Made by a program: the position numbers and the translations under genes. 64,000 bases of DNA. It comes from Lachnospiraceae bacterium. GTDB lineage: Bacteria; Bacillota; Clostridia; Lachnospirales; Lachnospiraceae. This document shows positions 29,066 through 38,233 of this stretch, piece by piece (positions within the stretch are counted from its first letter, which is position 1; every line of letters begins with the position of its first letter). The notes beneath the pieces were generated by a model. It did not search any database. It was not told the origin of the DNA and saw only the letters and a list, made by a program, of their open reading frames with translations. The stretch lies in assembly GCA_021628825.1 (NCBI GenBank), contig JAJXRY010000001.1:1178001-1242000 (forward strand), read 5' to 3'.

Positions 29066-30496
29066 TTATAGAAGTTCCTTTAATAACTGGTTCACCATAC
29101 CCGGATCGCATTTGCCCTTCATGGCCTTCATGGTCTGTCCAACCAGGAAACCAATTGCCTTTTCCTTACCATTGTGGTAGTCCTCTACTGACTGCGGATT
29201 ATTGGCAATCACTTCTTCCACGGTCTTGCGGAGTGCCCCCTCATCATTGACAGTTTTCAATCCCTTTTCTTCTACATAAGAGACCGGATCCATGTCTTCT
29301 TCAAACATGACCTCAAAGACTTCCTTGGCAACTGCACCGTTAATGGCTTTGGAATCCTGCAATGCAATCAATGAAGAAAGGTGTTCCGGTGAAAAACGGA
29401 TATCTTCCGGATCAAGTTCCCTCTCCTTGAGAATGCGGAGTGTTTCGCCCATCAGCCAGTTGGATACCTTCTTCGGCTGTGTACCCAAAGCAACAGTCTG
29501 TTCAAACAGATCTGCCATTTTCTTGGAGCCTGTAATAATCTCAATATCATAATCCGGAATACCGAATTCTTCACGGTAACGAATCCTCTTTTCATTACGG
29601 AACTCCGGCTGTCTGCTGCGGATTTCCTCTAAGAACTCGTCACTTAATACAATCGGTACAAGGTCCGGATCCGGGAAGTAGCGGTAATCCTGTGCATCCT
29701 CTTTGCTTCGCATAGCATAGGATTCACCGGCATTATCATCCCATCGTCTGGTTTCCTGCACGACCTTTTCCCCGGCATCCAGCAGATCCATCTGACGCTC
29801 GGTTTCTCCCTCAATCGCACGGCGGATTGCCTTAAAGGAGTTCAGGTTCTTCATTTCGGTACGTGTACCGAATTCCGTTGCTCCCACTTCACGAAGGGAC
29901 AGGTTCACATCTGCACGCATGGAACCCTCCTGAAGCTTACAGTCGGATACTCCCAGATACTGTGCGATCATACGCAGCTTTTCCAGATAAGCAATCACTT
30001 CATCGGCACTGCGCATATCCGGCTCGGATACCATTTCAATCAGCGGTACGCCGGAACGGTTGTAATCCACTAAGGAACAGTCCTCCCAGTCATCGTGGAT
30101 CAGCTTTCCGGCATCCTCCTCCATATGAATCTCATGGATTCCGATTTCCTTCTTTCCTGCCTCCGTTTCAATTTCTACCTTACCATTGCGGCAGATCGGC
30201 AGATACAGCTGGGAAATCTGATAGTTCTGCGGATTATCCGGATAAAAATAATTCTTACGGTCAAATTTACAATACTGGGTAATCGTGCAGTTCGTAGCAA
30301 GTCCGACCGCTACGGCATATTCGAGTACCTTTTTATTCAATACGGGTAAAGAACCCGGCATACCGGTACATACCGGACAGGTGTGAGTATTCGGTGCTCC
30401 ACCAAATGCAGTAGAACAGCCACAGAAAATCTTGGTCTTCGTCGCAAGCTCTACATGAACCTCAAGACCAATGACGGTTTCATACTGTTTCGCCAT
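29066..30496 (-). CDS. gatB: Asp-tRNA(Asn)/Glu-tRNA(Gln) amidotransferase subunit B
   Basis: Intact, 476 residues. GatB binds mischarged tRNA, phosphorylates the acid and couples to GatA. Seen: YETVIGLEVHVELATKTKIF with CGCSTAFG (cysteine-rich zinc region), VCTGMPGSLPVLN, NYFYPDNPQNYQISQLYLPI, HMEEDAGKLIHD and DYNRSGVPLIEMVSEPD. The C-terminal YqeY-like tail has YHNGKEKAIGFLVGQTMKAM with KGKCDPGMVNQLL. The start directly abuts the gatA stop. Last gene of a thiolase-gatC-gatA-gatB run. Confidence 0.97.
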   Translation of the reverse strand: MAKQYETVIGLEVHVELATKTKIFCGCSTAFGGAPNTHTCPVCTGMPGSLPVLNKKVLEYAVAVGLATNCTITQYCKFDRKNYFYPDNPQNYQISQLYLPICRNGKVEIETEAGKKEIGIHEIHMEEDAGKLIHDDWEDCSLVDYNRSGVPLIEMVSEPDMRSADEVIAYLEKLRMIAQYLGVSDCKLQEGSMRADVNLSLREVGATEFGTRTEMKNLNSFKAIRRAIEGETERQMDLLDAGEKVVQETRRWDDNAGESYAMRSKEDAQDYRYFPDPDLVPIVLSDEFLEEIRSRQPEFRNEKRIRYREEFGIPDYDIEIITGSKKMADLFEQTVALGTQPKKVSNWLMGETLRILKERELDPEDIRFSPEHLSSLIALQDSKAINGAVAKEVFEVMFEEDMDPVSYVEEKGLKTVNDEGALRKTVEEVIANNPQSVEDYHNGKEKAIGFLVGQTMKAMKGKCDPGMVNQLLKELL

Positions 30497-31957
30497 TTAC
30501 TCATCCTCCTTCTTTCCCAACATTCCCCTGCTGCATTCATAAGCGTAAGCAGCACGGATCAGGTTCTTTTCTTTAAAGCAGTCTCCGATCATCTGTAAGC
30601 CAATCGGCAGTCCCTTTGAATCGATACCGCAGGGAATGCTGATTCCCGGAAGCCCTGCCAGATTCACGGAAATCGTATAAATATCGCTTAAGTACATCTT
30701 AATCGGATCCGACAGACTCTTTCCGAGCTCCGGTGCGGTTGTCGGTGCACAGGGGGCCAGGATCAGATCATATTTCGCAAATGCTTCGTCAAAGGCCTTC
30801 TTAATGAGTGCCTTAACCCGGAGCGCTTTCAGATAGTATGCATCATAATAACCGGAGCTTAATACAAAGCTGCCGAGCATGATACGACGCTTTACTTCCG
30901 GTCCAAAGCCTTCCGAACGGGTCTTCTTATACATGTTATGGAGTCCTGTATAGTCTTCTGTACGGTAGCCGTACTTAATCCCATCGAACCGTTCCAGGTT
31001 CGAGCTTGCTTCTGCGGCTGCAATCGTATAATAGGTCGGGATCGCATATTCTACAAGACTCAAGTCAAACTCCTCTACAACAGCACCCTTTTTCTTTAAT
31101 TCTCCGGCTGCCTTCATAACGGCTTCCCTAACTTCCGGATCCAGTCCTTCTCCGAAGTAATCACGCGGGATACCAATCTTCATGCCCTGTACATCATCCA
31201 CAAGTGCGGATGTGAAATCGATCTCCTCACGCTCTACCGAAGTAGAATCCTTCGGGTCATGGGAGGCAATCACTTCAAGAATTGTTGCACAGTCGGTCAC
31301 ATCCTTGCACAAAGGCCCGATCTGATCCAAAGAGGATCCATAGGCAATCAGTCCGTATCGGGATACCGTTCCGTAGGTCGGCTTCATTCCAACCACGCCA
31401 CAGTAGGAAGCCGGCTGACGGATGGAGCCACCGGTATCTGAACCAAGTGCAAAGAAGCATTCCTTAGCAGCAACGGCTGCTGCCGATCCCCCGGAGGATC
31501 CTCCCGGTACATGGGCTTCATTCCAGGGATTTTTCGTTGCGCCAAAGGCAGAGGTTTCTGTCGTAGAACCCATGGCAAACTCGTCCATGTTGGTCTTACC
31601 AAGAATCACAGCTCCTGCTTTCTCTAAATTCAATACGGCCTCTGAAGAGAATGTCGGAATAAAATTACCAAGAATTTTCGAAGAACAGGTGGTCAGCATT
31701 CCCTCGGTACACATATTGTCCTTGATTGCTACAGGAACACCTGCCAGGGGCCCCGTAAGTTCTCCTGCCTCGATCTTCTTCTGTACCTCCTGCGCCTTCC
31801 GCAGTGCACCTTCTTCATCAATTGTTACATAACAGTGAAGAGACTCTTCTCTTTCCTTGATCTGTGTAAGAACCGCCTGTACGGCTTCGGGCGACGTCAC
31901 TTCTCCATTCCGGATCGCCTTTGCCAGCCCGACGGCTGTATAATCCAGTATCTTCAT
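30497..31957 (-). CDS. gatA: Asp-tRNA(Asn)/Glu-tRNA(Gln) amidotransferase subunit A
   Basis: Intact, 486 residues, amidase-signature fold; it releases ammonia from glutamine for the GatCAB complex. The catalytic Lys is in VAIKDNMCTEG, and the Ser-cisSer pair lies in VPGGSSGGSAAAVA with GSDTGGSIRQPAS. ATG 31957 (MKILDYTAVGLAKAI) follows AAAGGATATTTCA; the longer frame to 32059 overlaps gatC and lacks a site. It lies 19 bases downstream of gatC. Confidence 0.97.
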   Translation of the reverse strand: MKILDYTAVGLAKAIRNGEVTSPEAVQAVLTQIKEREESLHCYVTIDEEGALRKAQEVQKKIEAGELTGPLAGVPVAIKDNMCTEGMLTTCSSKILGNFIPTFSSEAVLNLEKAGAVILGKTNMDEFAMGSTTETSAFGATKNPWNEAHVPGGSSGGSAAAVAAKECFFALGSDTGGSIRQPASYCGVVGMKPTYGTVSRYGLIAYGSSLDQIGPLCKDVTDCATILEVIASHDPKDSTSVEREEIDFTSALVDDVQGMKIGIPRDYFGEGLDPEVREAVMKAAGELKKKGAVVEEFDLSLVEYAIPTYYTIAAAEASSNLERFDGIKYGYRTEDYTGLHNMYKKTRSEGFGPEVKRRIMLGSFVLSSGYYDAYYLKALRVKALIKKAFDEAFAKYDLILAPCAPTTAPELGKSLSDPIKMYLSDIYTISVNLAGLPGISIPCGIDSKGLPIGLQMIGDCFKEKNLIRAAYAYECSRGMLGKKEDE

Positions 31958-31976
31958 TGAAATATCCTTTCTGTTT

Positions 31977-32270
31977 TTATTCAAAGGTTTTCGGAACGAT
32001 AAACATACCGTCCTTCTCACCGGGTGCATTCTTAAGGATGTCCTCGCGCATATCCCCATTCGTTACCACATCTTCACGGAACACATTGTGTACCGGGAAA
32101 ACATGGGACATTGGTTCAACACCGGTAGTATCGAGCTCGCCGAGCTTATCAATATAATCCAGCATGCTTCCCATATCCTTCTTCGCCTGTTCGCGTTCTT
32201 CCTCAGACAGTTCCAGCTTTGCCAGAATTCCTACATATTCAATGGTTTCATCTGAAATGATATTTGCCAT
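31977..32270 (-). CDS. gatC: Asp-tRNA(Asn)/Glu-tRNA(Gln) amidotransferase subunit C
   Basis: Intact, 97 residues, the usual length. GatC belts GatA and GatB together. Seen: ETIEYVGILAKLELSEEERE, MLDYIDKLGELDTTGVEPMS, then VFREDVV and a C-terminal PKTFE. It starts 20 bases after the thiolase stop, so it probably shares that promoter. Confidence 0.95.
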   Translation of the reverse strand: MANIISDETIEYVGILAKLELSEEEREQAKKDMGSMLDYIDKLGELDTTGVEPMSHVFPVHNVFREDVVTNGDMREDILKNAPGEKDGMFIVPKTFE

Positions 32271-32290
32271 AAATATTAACCAAACCTTTC

Positions 32291-33476
32291 TTAATTATCC
32301 ATTTCGACAATGGCAGAGCATCCCATTCCGCCCCCAACACAGAGCGTTGCAAGTCCCTTCTTTGCATGGCGGCGCTGCATTTCATATAACAGGGTAACCA
32401 GAATCCGGCATCCGGATGCTCCTACCGGGTGTCCGAGTGCAATGGCACTTCCATTCACATTCAGCTTGTTCATATCAAAGCCAAGATCCTTGCCGACTGC
32501 AACAGACTGTGCGGCAAATGCCTCGTTTGCTTCAATCAGGTCAAAGTCTTCGATCTTGTAGCCCTTCTTCTCCATAACCTTACGTGTGGATGCCACCGGT
32601 CCGATTCCCATGATTCTGGGTTCCACACCAGCCAGTTCTCCGCCGATCCAGGTAGCCATCGGAGTTACTCCGAGCTCCTTTGCCTTTTCTTCACTCATGA
32701 CAATCATGGCTGCTGCGCCGTCGTTGATTCCGGATGCATTACCTGCGGTTACCTTACCGCCTTCCTTGAACGCCGGGCGAAGCTTGCTTAAGCTTTCTAC
32801 GGTCACACCGTCTCTTGGTCCTTCATCCGTATCAAACAGAATCGTTTCCTTTTTCTTCTTTACTTCTACCGGAACAATTTCATCCTTGAACTTACCTTCC
32901 GCACGTGCCTTCTCACATTTGTTCTGGCTCCATGCCGCGAACTCGTCGAGCTGCTGCCTGGTAAGTCCCCATTCCTCTGCAATATTCTCTGCAGTAATAC
33001 CCATATGATATCCACCGAATGCATCATGCAGTGCATCACGAAGCAGAGCGTCATCCATCATGGCTGCTCCCATACGATATCCAAATCTTGCATTATATAA
33101 TAAGTAAGGAGCCTTTGACATATTCTCCATACCACCTGCCACGATAATATCTGCTTCTCCGTTTGCAATCAGCTTGGCAGCAAGGTTGACACAATGCAGT
33201 CCTGAACCGCAAAGGACATTGATGGTTGTTGCAGGTACTTCTACCGGAATTCCCGCATTCACTGCTGCCTGTCTTGCCGGATTCTGTCCAAGACCTGCCT
33301 GAATCACACATCCCATATAAACCTCGTCAACCATTTCCGGTGCTACTCCTGCTCTCTTTAATGCTTCCTTAATAACAACCGTTCCGAGATCCGGTGCCGG
33401 AGTATTGCTTAAGGTTCCTCCCATCGTTCCGATTGCGGTACGGCATGCGCCTGCCAAAACAACTTTTTCTTGCCAT
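32291..33476 (-). CDS. Acetyl-CoA acetyltransferase (thiolase), second copy
   Basis: Condenses two acetyl-CoA to acetoacetyl-CoA or the reverse. The nucleophile Cys is in NVLCGSGLHCVNLAAK; GHPVGASGCRILVTLL and CVGGGMGCSAI carry the catalytic His and second Cys. One break in the A5 run near 33464 hides the true N-terminus MARKVVLAGACRTAIGTMGG; ATG 33476 follows AAAGGATGAAG. It is clearly related to, but distinct from, the thiolase of the butyrate operon (48519-49700). Here it leads the gatCAB operon, a combination without an obvious metabolic link, and its promoter carries a perfect palindrome. Confidence 0.93.
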
Positions 33477-33556
33477 GATCTTCATCCTTTCTTCTATTCT
33501 TTTTCGATAACTGCCGACACAGCTTAGCATGACTTCAGGCAGTTACAATATCAACT

Positions 33557-33580
33557 ATTATACAGTAGTAATTTACTACT
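33557..33580 (-). promoter_or_regulatory. Thiolase-gatCAB promoter with overlapping 17-base palindrome
   Basis: On the minus strand TATAAT occupies 33562-33557. Directly upstream, AGTAGTAA and TTACTACT form a perfect palindrome with one central base (33564-33580), filling the -10/-35 spacer. The -35 box is weak. This is where a repressor or a MerR-type activator would bind. Confidence 0.6.
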
Positions 33581-33633
33581 TTTCCCCTGCGGTGTCCAGT
33601 AGATCGTTTAAAAAAGAATAAACACAGATAAAC

Positions 33634-33685
33634 AAAAAACCATTATCTCCATGAACGCACTGCGCTGTACGGAGATAATGGTTTT
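33634..33685. terminator. Bidirectional intrinsic terminator
   Basis: AAAACCATTATCTCC pairs with GGAGATAATGGTTTT around a 20-base loop. It ends the symporter gene on the minus strand. The rest of the gap 33477-33722 holds the promoter at 33557. Confidence 0.8.
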
Positions 33686-33722
33686 CTTCTGTTTAAGTCT
33701 GAATCGTTATCAAACAAGCATC

Positions 33723-35130
33723 TTATTTCTTTAATCCATCAAAATATATCTTGGTTTCAGCAACCACAACACCACTCAATGCAACCAGTGCAATCAGGTT
33801 CGGAATCGCCATCAGTCCGTTGAAAATATCGGCAATGGTCCATACTGCACTTACCGTCATGTAAGGTCCGATAAAGATCGCAAGAATGTATATCCAACGG
33901 TATACCTTAACCACCTTCAGCTTACCGCCGCATAAATACTCCAGGCATCTTTCACTGTAGTAATCCCATCCAAGGATCGTTGTAAATGCGAAGAACACCA
34001 GGCAGATCATCAGAATGAAGGAGCAAAGCTGATTTGGAAGCGGAAGTCCCATCTGGAATGCCGTATCCGTTACGGATACCCCTTCCAATCCCATATCCCA
34101 TGCACCGGTAATGACGATACAAAGTCCGGTCATGGTACAAATTACCAGAGTATCAATTACGGTTCCCATCATGGAAATCAGTCCCTGACGTGCCGGCTCT
34201 TCTACCTGAGCTGCGGCTGCGGCAATCGGGGCACTACCAAGACCGGCTTCATTCGAGAAAATACCTCTGGCAATACCCTTCTGCATGGCAATCATCATGG
34301 CACCAAGTGCACCACCTGCGGCAGCCCGGACACCGAATGCTCCCTGCACAATCTCAACGATGGCACCGGGAATCCTGGTGATATTACAGATTAAAATAAT
34401 GAGTGCAACTGCAACATAAAGAACTGCCATGAAAGGAACGATCACCTCTGCCACCCTGGAAATTCTCTTTAAACCACCGATAATAACAAGTGCCACGCAA
34501 ACGGTAATGATCAGACCCGCAATCACAACTGCGATGGAGTAGTCTGTTCCAAAAAGATGAACGGTATTCTGACTGTCAGGATCAAAGAAATTCTTCACAG
34601 CGCTGGTAATACCATTTACCTGCGTAAAGGTTCCAATACCAAAAAGGCCAACGCCGACACCAAAGAACGCAAAGATCTTTGCAAGCCATTTCCAGTTCTT
34701 TCCCATACCCTTTTTCTATGTAATAGAACGGTCCGCCAATAATGTGCCCATCCTCAGCTACCACACGATACTTAATGGATAACAGACACTCGGAATACTT
34801 GGTTGCGGTTCCAAGCAGGGCTGCCAGCCACATCCAGAATAAGGCTCCGGGACCTCCGGCTACCAGCGCTGTTGCAACACCGACAATATTACCGGTTCCG
34901 ATGGTTGCGGACAATGCCGTACAAAGCGCCCCAAAGCTGGATACCTCTCCATGTTCACCGGTCTTTTCATTATCCCTGATGTGCCTGATTGCCATGGGCA
35001 TCTTCGTAATCTGCAATCCCTTTAACCGGATAGTCAGATAAATACCTACCGAAAGGATGAGAACGATCAACGGGATACCCCACACAAAATCGTCAATCGT
35101 GGTTATTACGATACTGATTTGTCCTAACAC
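33723..35130 (-). CDS. Alanine or glycine:cation symporter, AGCS family
   Basis: A polytopic Na+-coupled amino acid importer of about 468 residues. Hallmarks: SSFGALCTALSATIGTGNIV, GGPGALFWMWLAALLGTATK, IGGPFYYIEKGMGK, ARGIFSNEAGLGSAPIAAAA and FAFTTILGWDYYSERCLEYL. The frame breaks once at the run near 34707. GTG 35130 is the likely start, with AGGA close upstream. A glycine riboswitch with a terminator lies directly in front, so glycine is very probably a substrate or the controlling signal. A promoter is visible upstream of the riboswitch. Confidence 0.93.
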
Positions 35131-35177
35131 TTTTTCCTAACATTTTTTTCTTCCCTCTCATTTCTATGATTTTTTAG

Positions 35178-35345
35178 AAATATAAAAAGGACTGATTCTC
35201 ATCAGCCCCCCAAAGAGTAGAACATGCATATAGAATGCTCTGTCCTTTTGCCTGAGAGATTGGCAGGCTTCCTGCCGTACACCTTCGGCGCCCTTTATTA
35301 GGGACTCTCCAGAGTGTTGACTGCTGCACACCTTTGTGCTTCACC
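35178..35345 (-). ncRNA. Glycine riboswitch with terminator
   Basis: On the minus strand the conserved blocks CTCTGGAGAGTCCC, GCGCCGAAGGTGTACGGCAG and ATCTCTCAGGCAAAAGGACA are present in order (about 35312-35236). Only one full aptamer is seen; the upstream segment may hold a degenerate partner. A terminator hairpin GGGCTGAT-GAGA-ATCAGTCC with T5 (35208-35184) follows, so glycine binding probably prevents termination and turns on the symporter gene. Confidence 0.93.
35184..35208 (-). terminator. Riboswitch expression-platform terminator
   Basis: GGGCTGAT pairs with ATCAGTCC over eight bases (one G-U) around GAGA, followed by TTTTT on the minus strand. Confidence 0.8.
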
Positions 35346-35368
35346 GCTTTAGCACATCAACAAAAAAC

Positions 35369-35397
35369 ACTATAGCACATTCCTTTTTTATATGCAA
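35369..35397 (-). promoter_or_regulatory. Promoter of the riboswitch-symporter unit
   Basis: On the minus strand TTGCAT (35397-35392) and TATAGT (35374-35369), preceded by TGC, are 17 bases apart. Confidence 0.7.
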
Positions 35398-35430
35398 TAC
35401 TGCATTGCACAGATTTTCATTCAATCCTTA

Positions 35431-36183
35431 TTATCTGTCTGTTACCGGCGTTCCACCACGTGAAATTCCAAACTTCTCACGCATGGCAATCAGACGGTCG
35501 ACCTGCTCTTTGGTAAAGCAGTTCTGCTTTCCAAGAATTTTCCCTGTAATCATCAGGATATTGGCATAATATTCCATGGATTCCAGACGATAATACGCGG
35601 CATAAGCATCCTCTGCCCAGGTAACGGCTCCGTGGTTGGCAAGCAGTACCCCGTTATGGGTATGACAATACGGTGCGATCACCTCTGCCACTTCCTTCGT
35701 ACCAAGCTCCGCATAGGGTGCAATCGGAACATCCCCCAACGTAATCACCGCCTCTGCCAGAACCGGAACATCCAGTGGAATTCCCGCTATGGAAAAGCTT
35801 GTGCAGATCGGCGGGTGCGCATGACATACCGACCGCAGATCGGGATTTTCCTGATAGGCACGCAAATGCATCTTCAATTCCGAGGATGGCTTATGGGTTC
35901 CCTCTAAGACATTGCCCTGCAGATCCACCTTTACCAGCATCTTCTTGTTCATAAAGCCCTTGGAAACACCGGTAGGCGTCGCCCAGACTTCGTTTTCGCC
36001 TGTACGGATGGAAATATTGCCATCATTTGCTGCCACAAAGCTTCGGACATACATTCTCTGTCCAATATCCAGGATTGCTTCTTTTTGCTTCCTTTTCAGA
36101 AGGATAAAAAAACAGTTATTTTCTTTTCCTCTGTTCAGATCGTGCTGCTTCTTTTGTTGTTTCTCTTTTTTTGCTTTTTTCAT
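35431..36183 (-). CDS. Class II aldolase/adducin family protein
   Basis: About 250 residues, fuculose-phosphate-aldolase fold. Metal-site and catalytic motifs: VAANDGNISIRTGENEVWAT, KPSSELKMHLRAYQ (catalytic Glu region), VCHAHPPICTSFSI (zinc histidines) and LLANHGAVTW (third histidine). ATG 36183 follows GGAGATCTGT. The N-terminus is lysine-rich (KKAKKEKQQKKQ), and residues near 36090 appear distorted by two compensating indels. It sits 74 bases downstream of mtnA. In the known DHAP shunt such an aldolase splits 5-deoxyribulose-1-phosphate or its methylthio analogue into DHAP and an aldehyde, so it is a candidate Ald2-type enzyme; the MtnB dehydratase is the alternative. Confidence 0.85.
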   Translation of the reverse strand: MKKAKKEKQQKKQHDLNRGKENNCFFILLKRKQKEAILDIGQRMYVRSFVAANDGNISIRTGENEVWATPTGVSKGFMNKKMLVKVDLQGNVLEGTHKPSSELKMHLRAYQENPDLRSVCHAHPPICTSFSIAGIPLDVPVLAEAVITLGDVPIAPYAELGTKEVAEVIAPYCHTHNGVLLANHGAVTWAEDAYAAYYRLESMEYYANILMITGKILGKQNCFTKEQVDRLIAMREKFGISRGGTPVTDR

Positions 36184-36257
36184 ACAGATCTCCATACTAT
36201 GAAATTGACATCAAAAATTCTTCTCTATACCGATCTATTTTTCATACCGGCAGCCAT

Positions 36258-37389
36258 TCATCCCTGCCCCTTCACAAGCTGTGCAGCTTCCTTCTTCTTG
36301 CGAATCTGTGCCAGAGATTCCGTAAACGGAGCACGTGCAATTCCATACTCTGTAACAATTGCAGTAATTAAAGAGTGATCCGTTACATCGAACGCCGGAT
36401 TAAAAACCTTTACTCCCTCCGGTGCCATCCGCTCCCTGTACCACATTTCCGTCACTTCCTCCGGCTTACGCTGTTCAATCTTAATTTCATCCCCTGTGGG
36501 GCAGTCATAGTCAATGGTGGATGTTGGTGCGCAGATATACATCGGTATGCCATACTGCTTTGCAACAGCTGCAACGACCGAGGTTCCGATCTTATTGGCT
36601 GCATCCCCGTTTGCCGCCACACGGTCACAGCCTACGAAGACTGCATTCACCCAGCCATTTTTCATTACAGTGGCAGACATGTTATCACAGATCAGTGTCA
36701 CATCAACCCCGGCAGAATGCAGCTCATAGGCGGTGAGTCTTGCTCCCTGTAAAAGTGGTCTTGTTTCATCCGCAAACACCCGGAAATGATAGCCTCTCTC
36801 CTGTCCGAGATAGATCGGTGCGGTCGCCGTCCCATACTTGCAGGTTGCAAGCTGCCCTGCATTGCAGTGTGTAAGGATTCCATCCCCCGGTTTCACAAGA
36901 GAAAGGCCATTCTCCCCAATAGCCTTGCAGACAGCAATATCCTCTTCCTTCATCCGGAAGGCTTCTTCTCCAAGAAGCGTTACGATCTGTTCGACACTCT
37001 TTCCTTCTTCCTGCGCCTTCCGGAGAACCTTCTCCATACGGTTCAACGCCCAGGAAAGGTTCACTGCCGTAGGCCGTGAAGAATTTAAGAATTCCTTCTG
37101 TTCCAAAAACTGCTTCTCAAATTCTTCGCAGGTAATATCCTTCCGGTTCTTCCAGATTTCAAAGCTGAGCTGATAAATACCAAAAGCCGCAGCTACACCG
37201 ATTGCCGGTGCTCCTCGTACCTTCAGCAGATAAATGGCATCCCAGATCTCCTGTGCTGTTTTTTTAATTCGATAATCTCTGTCTTTCCCGGAAGCAGCGT
37301 CTGATCAATAATTACCAGACAGTTTTCTTCCTTATTAAAGTCAACGGTTTCGTAATCCAGTATGGTTTTGTTCTCGGAATTTTTTTCAT
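36258..37389 (-). CDS. mtnA: S-methyl-5-thioribose-1-phosphate isomerase
   Basis: Isomerises methylthioribose-1-phosphate (or 5-deoxyribose-1-phosphate) to the ribulose form. Core motifs: VRGAPAIGVAAAFG, SSRPTAVNLSWALNRM, ILTHCNAGQLATCKYGTATA with the catalytic Cys, and FVGCDRVAANGDAANKIGT with the catalytic Asp. About 375 residues. Breaks lie in the A-rich start (near 37380) and near 37265; the region between reads LVIIDQTLLPGKTEIIELKK once corrected. ATG 37389 follows AAGGACAG. No mtnK, mtnP or mtnC-E is in the window. Confidence 0.92.
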
Positions 37390-37617
37390 TTTCTGTCCTT
37401 CTGTTCTGTTTCTGTGTTTTTATTTGTTTTTGCTGTATTTCTATGTTTTTGCTTCTTGCGTTTCTATGTTCTGTTTTTTTGTATTTTTATTTCTTCCGGG
37501 ATTCTATGTTCTGTTTCTTGTGTTCTTTTTCTTGTTCTCTATATCTTGTATTCTGTTTCCTGTGCTCTGTTACTTATATATTCTGCACCACATTTTTTTG
37601 CACTTTATTTTTTTACT
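37390..37617 (-). other. A-rich low-complexity stretch upstream of mtnA
   Basis: On the minus strand this is almost all A with scattered GAAC, ACAG and AGAA, including repeats of AACAGAACATAGAA. The hydrophobic open frames on the plus strand are a by-product of the T-rich composition. No gene is called. Confidence 0.5.
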
Positions 37618-37977
37618 TTATTTTTTTGCACTATATTTTTGCGTGCTGCATGAACCGGCCTCTTTCTGCGCCTTTTCAGGATACCGCTGCCTGCTTTCCA
37701 AGAGCCCATCCAGAACCATGATCCCTGCTCCTAAAAAGAAAAGCCACCACCGATAGCATCCGGTCTATCCTTCCTGCCGCTTTTTTTCCTTCTGTTTTCC
37801 CTTTTGTTTCACAGCTTTTTGTCTTATACTGCATTTTTGATTTTTCGCAATTTTCTCCCTGCTTTTTGGCACGCGTCTTCTCTCTCCTTCGCAGCTCCAT
37901 CCGAAGCGCTGTGCCGGAGTCTTATGTAATGGTAATTTGATCTTCTTACGAAAGCTTCGTCTTCTTTTCTTCTGCAT
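37618..37977 (-). CDS. Small basic single-pass membrane protein, unknown
   Basis: Supported mainly by ATG 37977 with a strong GGGAGGG site. The first 70 residues are highly basic (MQKKRRRSFRKKIKLPLHK and a run of KQKEKKRQ). After one break near 37770 a membrane segment follows, YRWWLFFLGAGIMVLDGLLE, and a short tail ending near 37618. I do not recognise it. Composition is A-rich, so a chance frame cannot be excluded. Confidence 0.4.
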
Positions 37978-38120
37978 GAGATCCCTCCCATCTCAAACCG
38001 TTATGACCATTCTGTCATGTCATTCCTAAATAAACAAATCGCATCACATGGATTTGCTTGCTGCAATTACAGTGTCTCATATTTTTCTGAAAAAAGGAAG
38101 CGGTTGTTGCTTTGCAAAAC

Positions 38121-38149
38121 TTGCAGTAGAATTGCAATTGTAATATACT
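38121..38149 (+). promoter_or_regulatory. Promoter of the AraC-type regulator gene
   Basis: TTGCAG at 38121-38126 and TATACT at 38144-38149, 17 bases apart, about 85 bases before the start codon. Confidence 0.6.
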
Positions 38150-38233
38150 GTATCTATCCAGAGCCATGCAATATCTGATAAACAGGATCGGAATGATTGG
38201 CTTAATAAATATGCGGAAGAGGTACCTATCCTT

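Noticed and set aside
37362..37721. Plus-strand hydrophobic frames full of Phe, Leu and Cys
   Set aside because: They arise from the T-rich low-complexity sequence; three overlapping frames all look alike and have no ribosome site.
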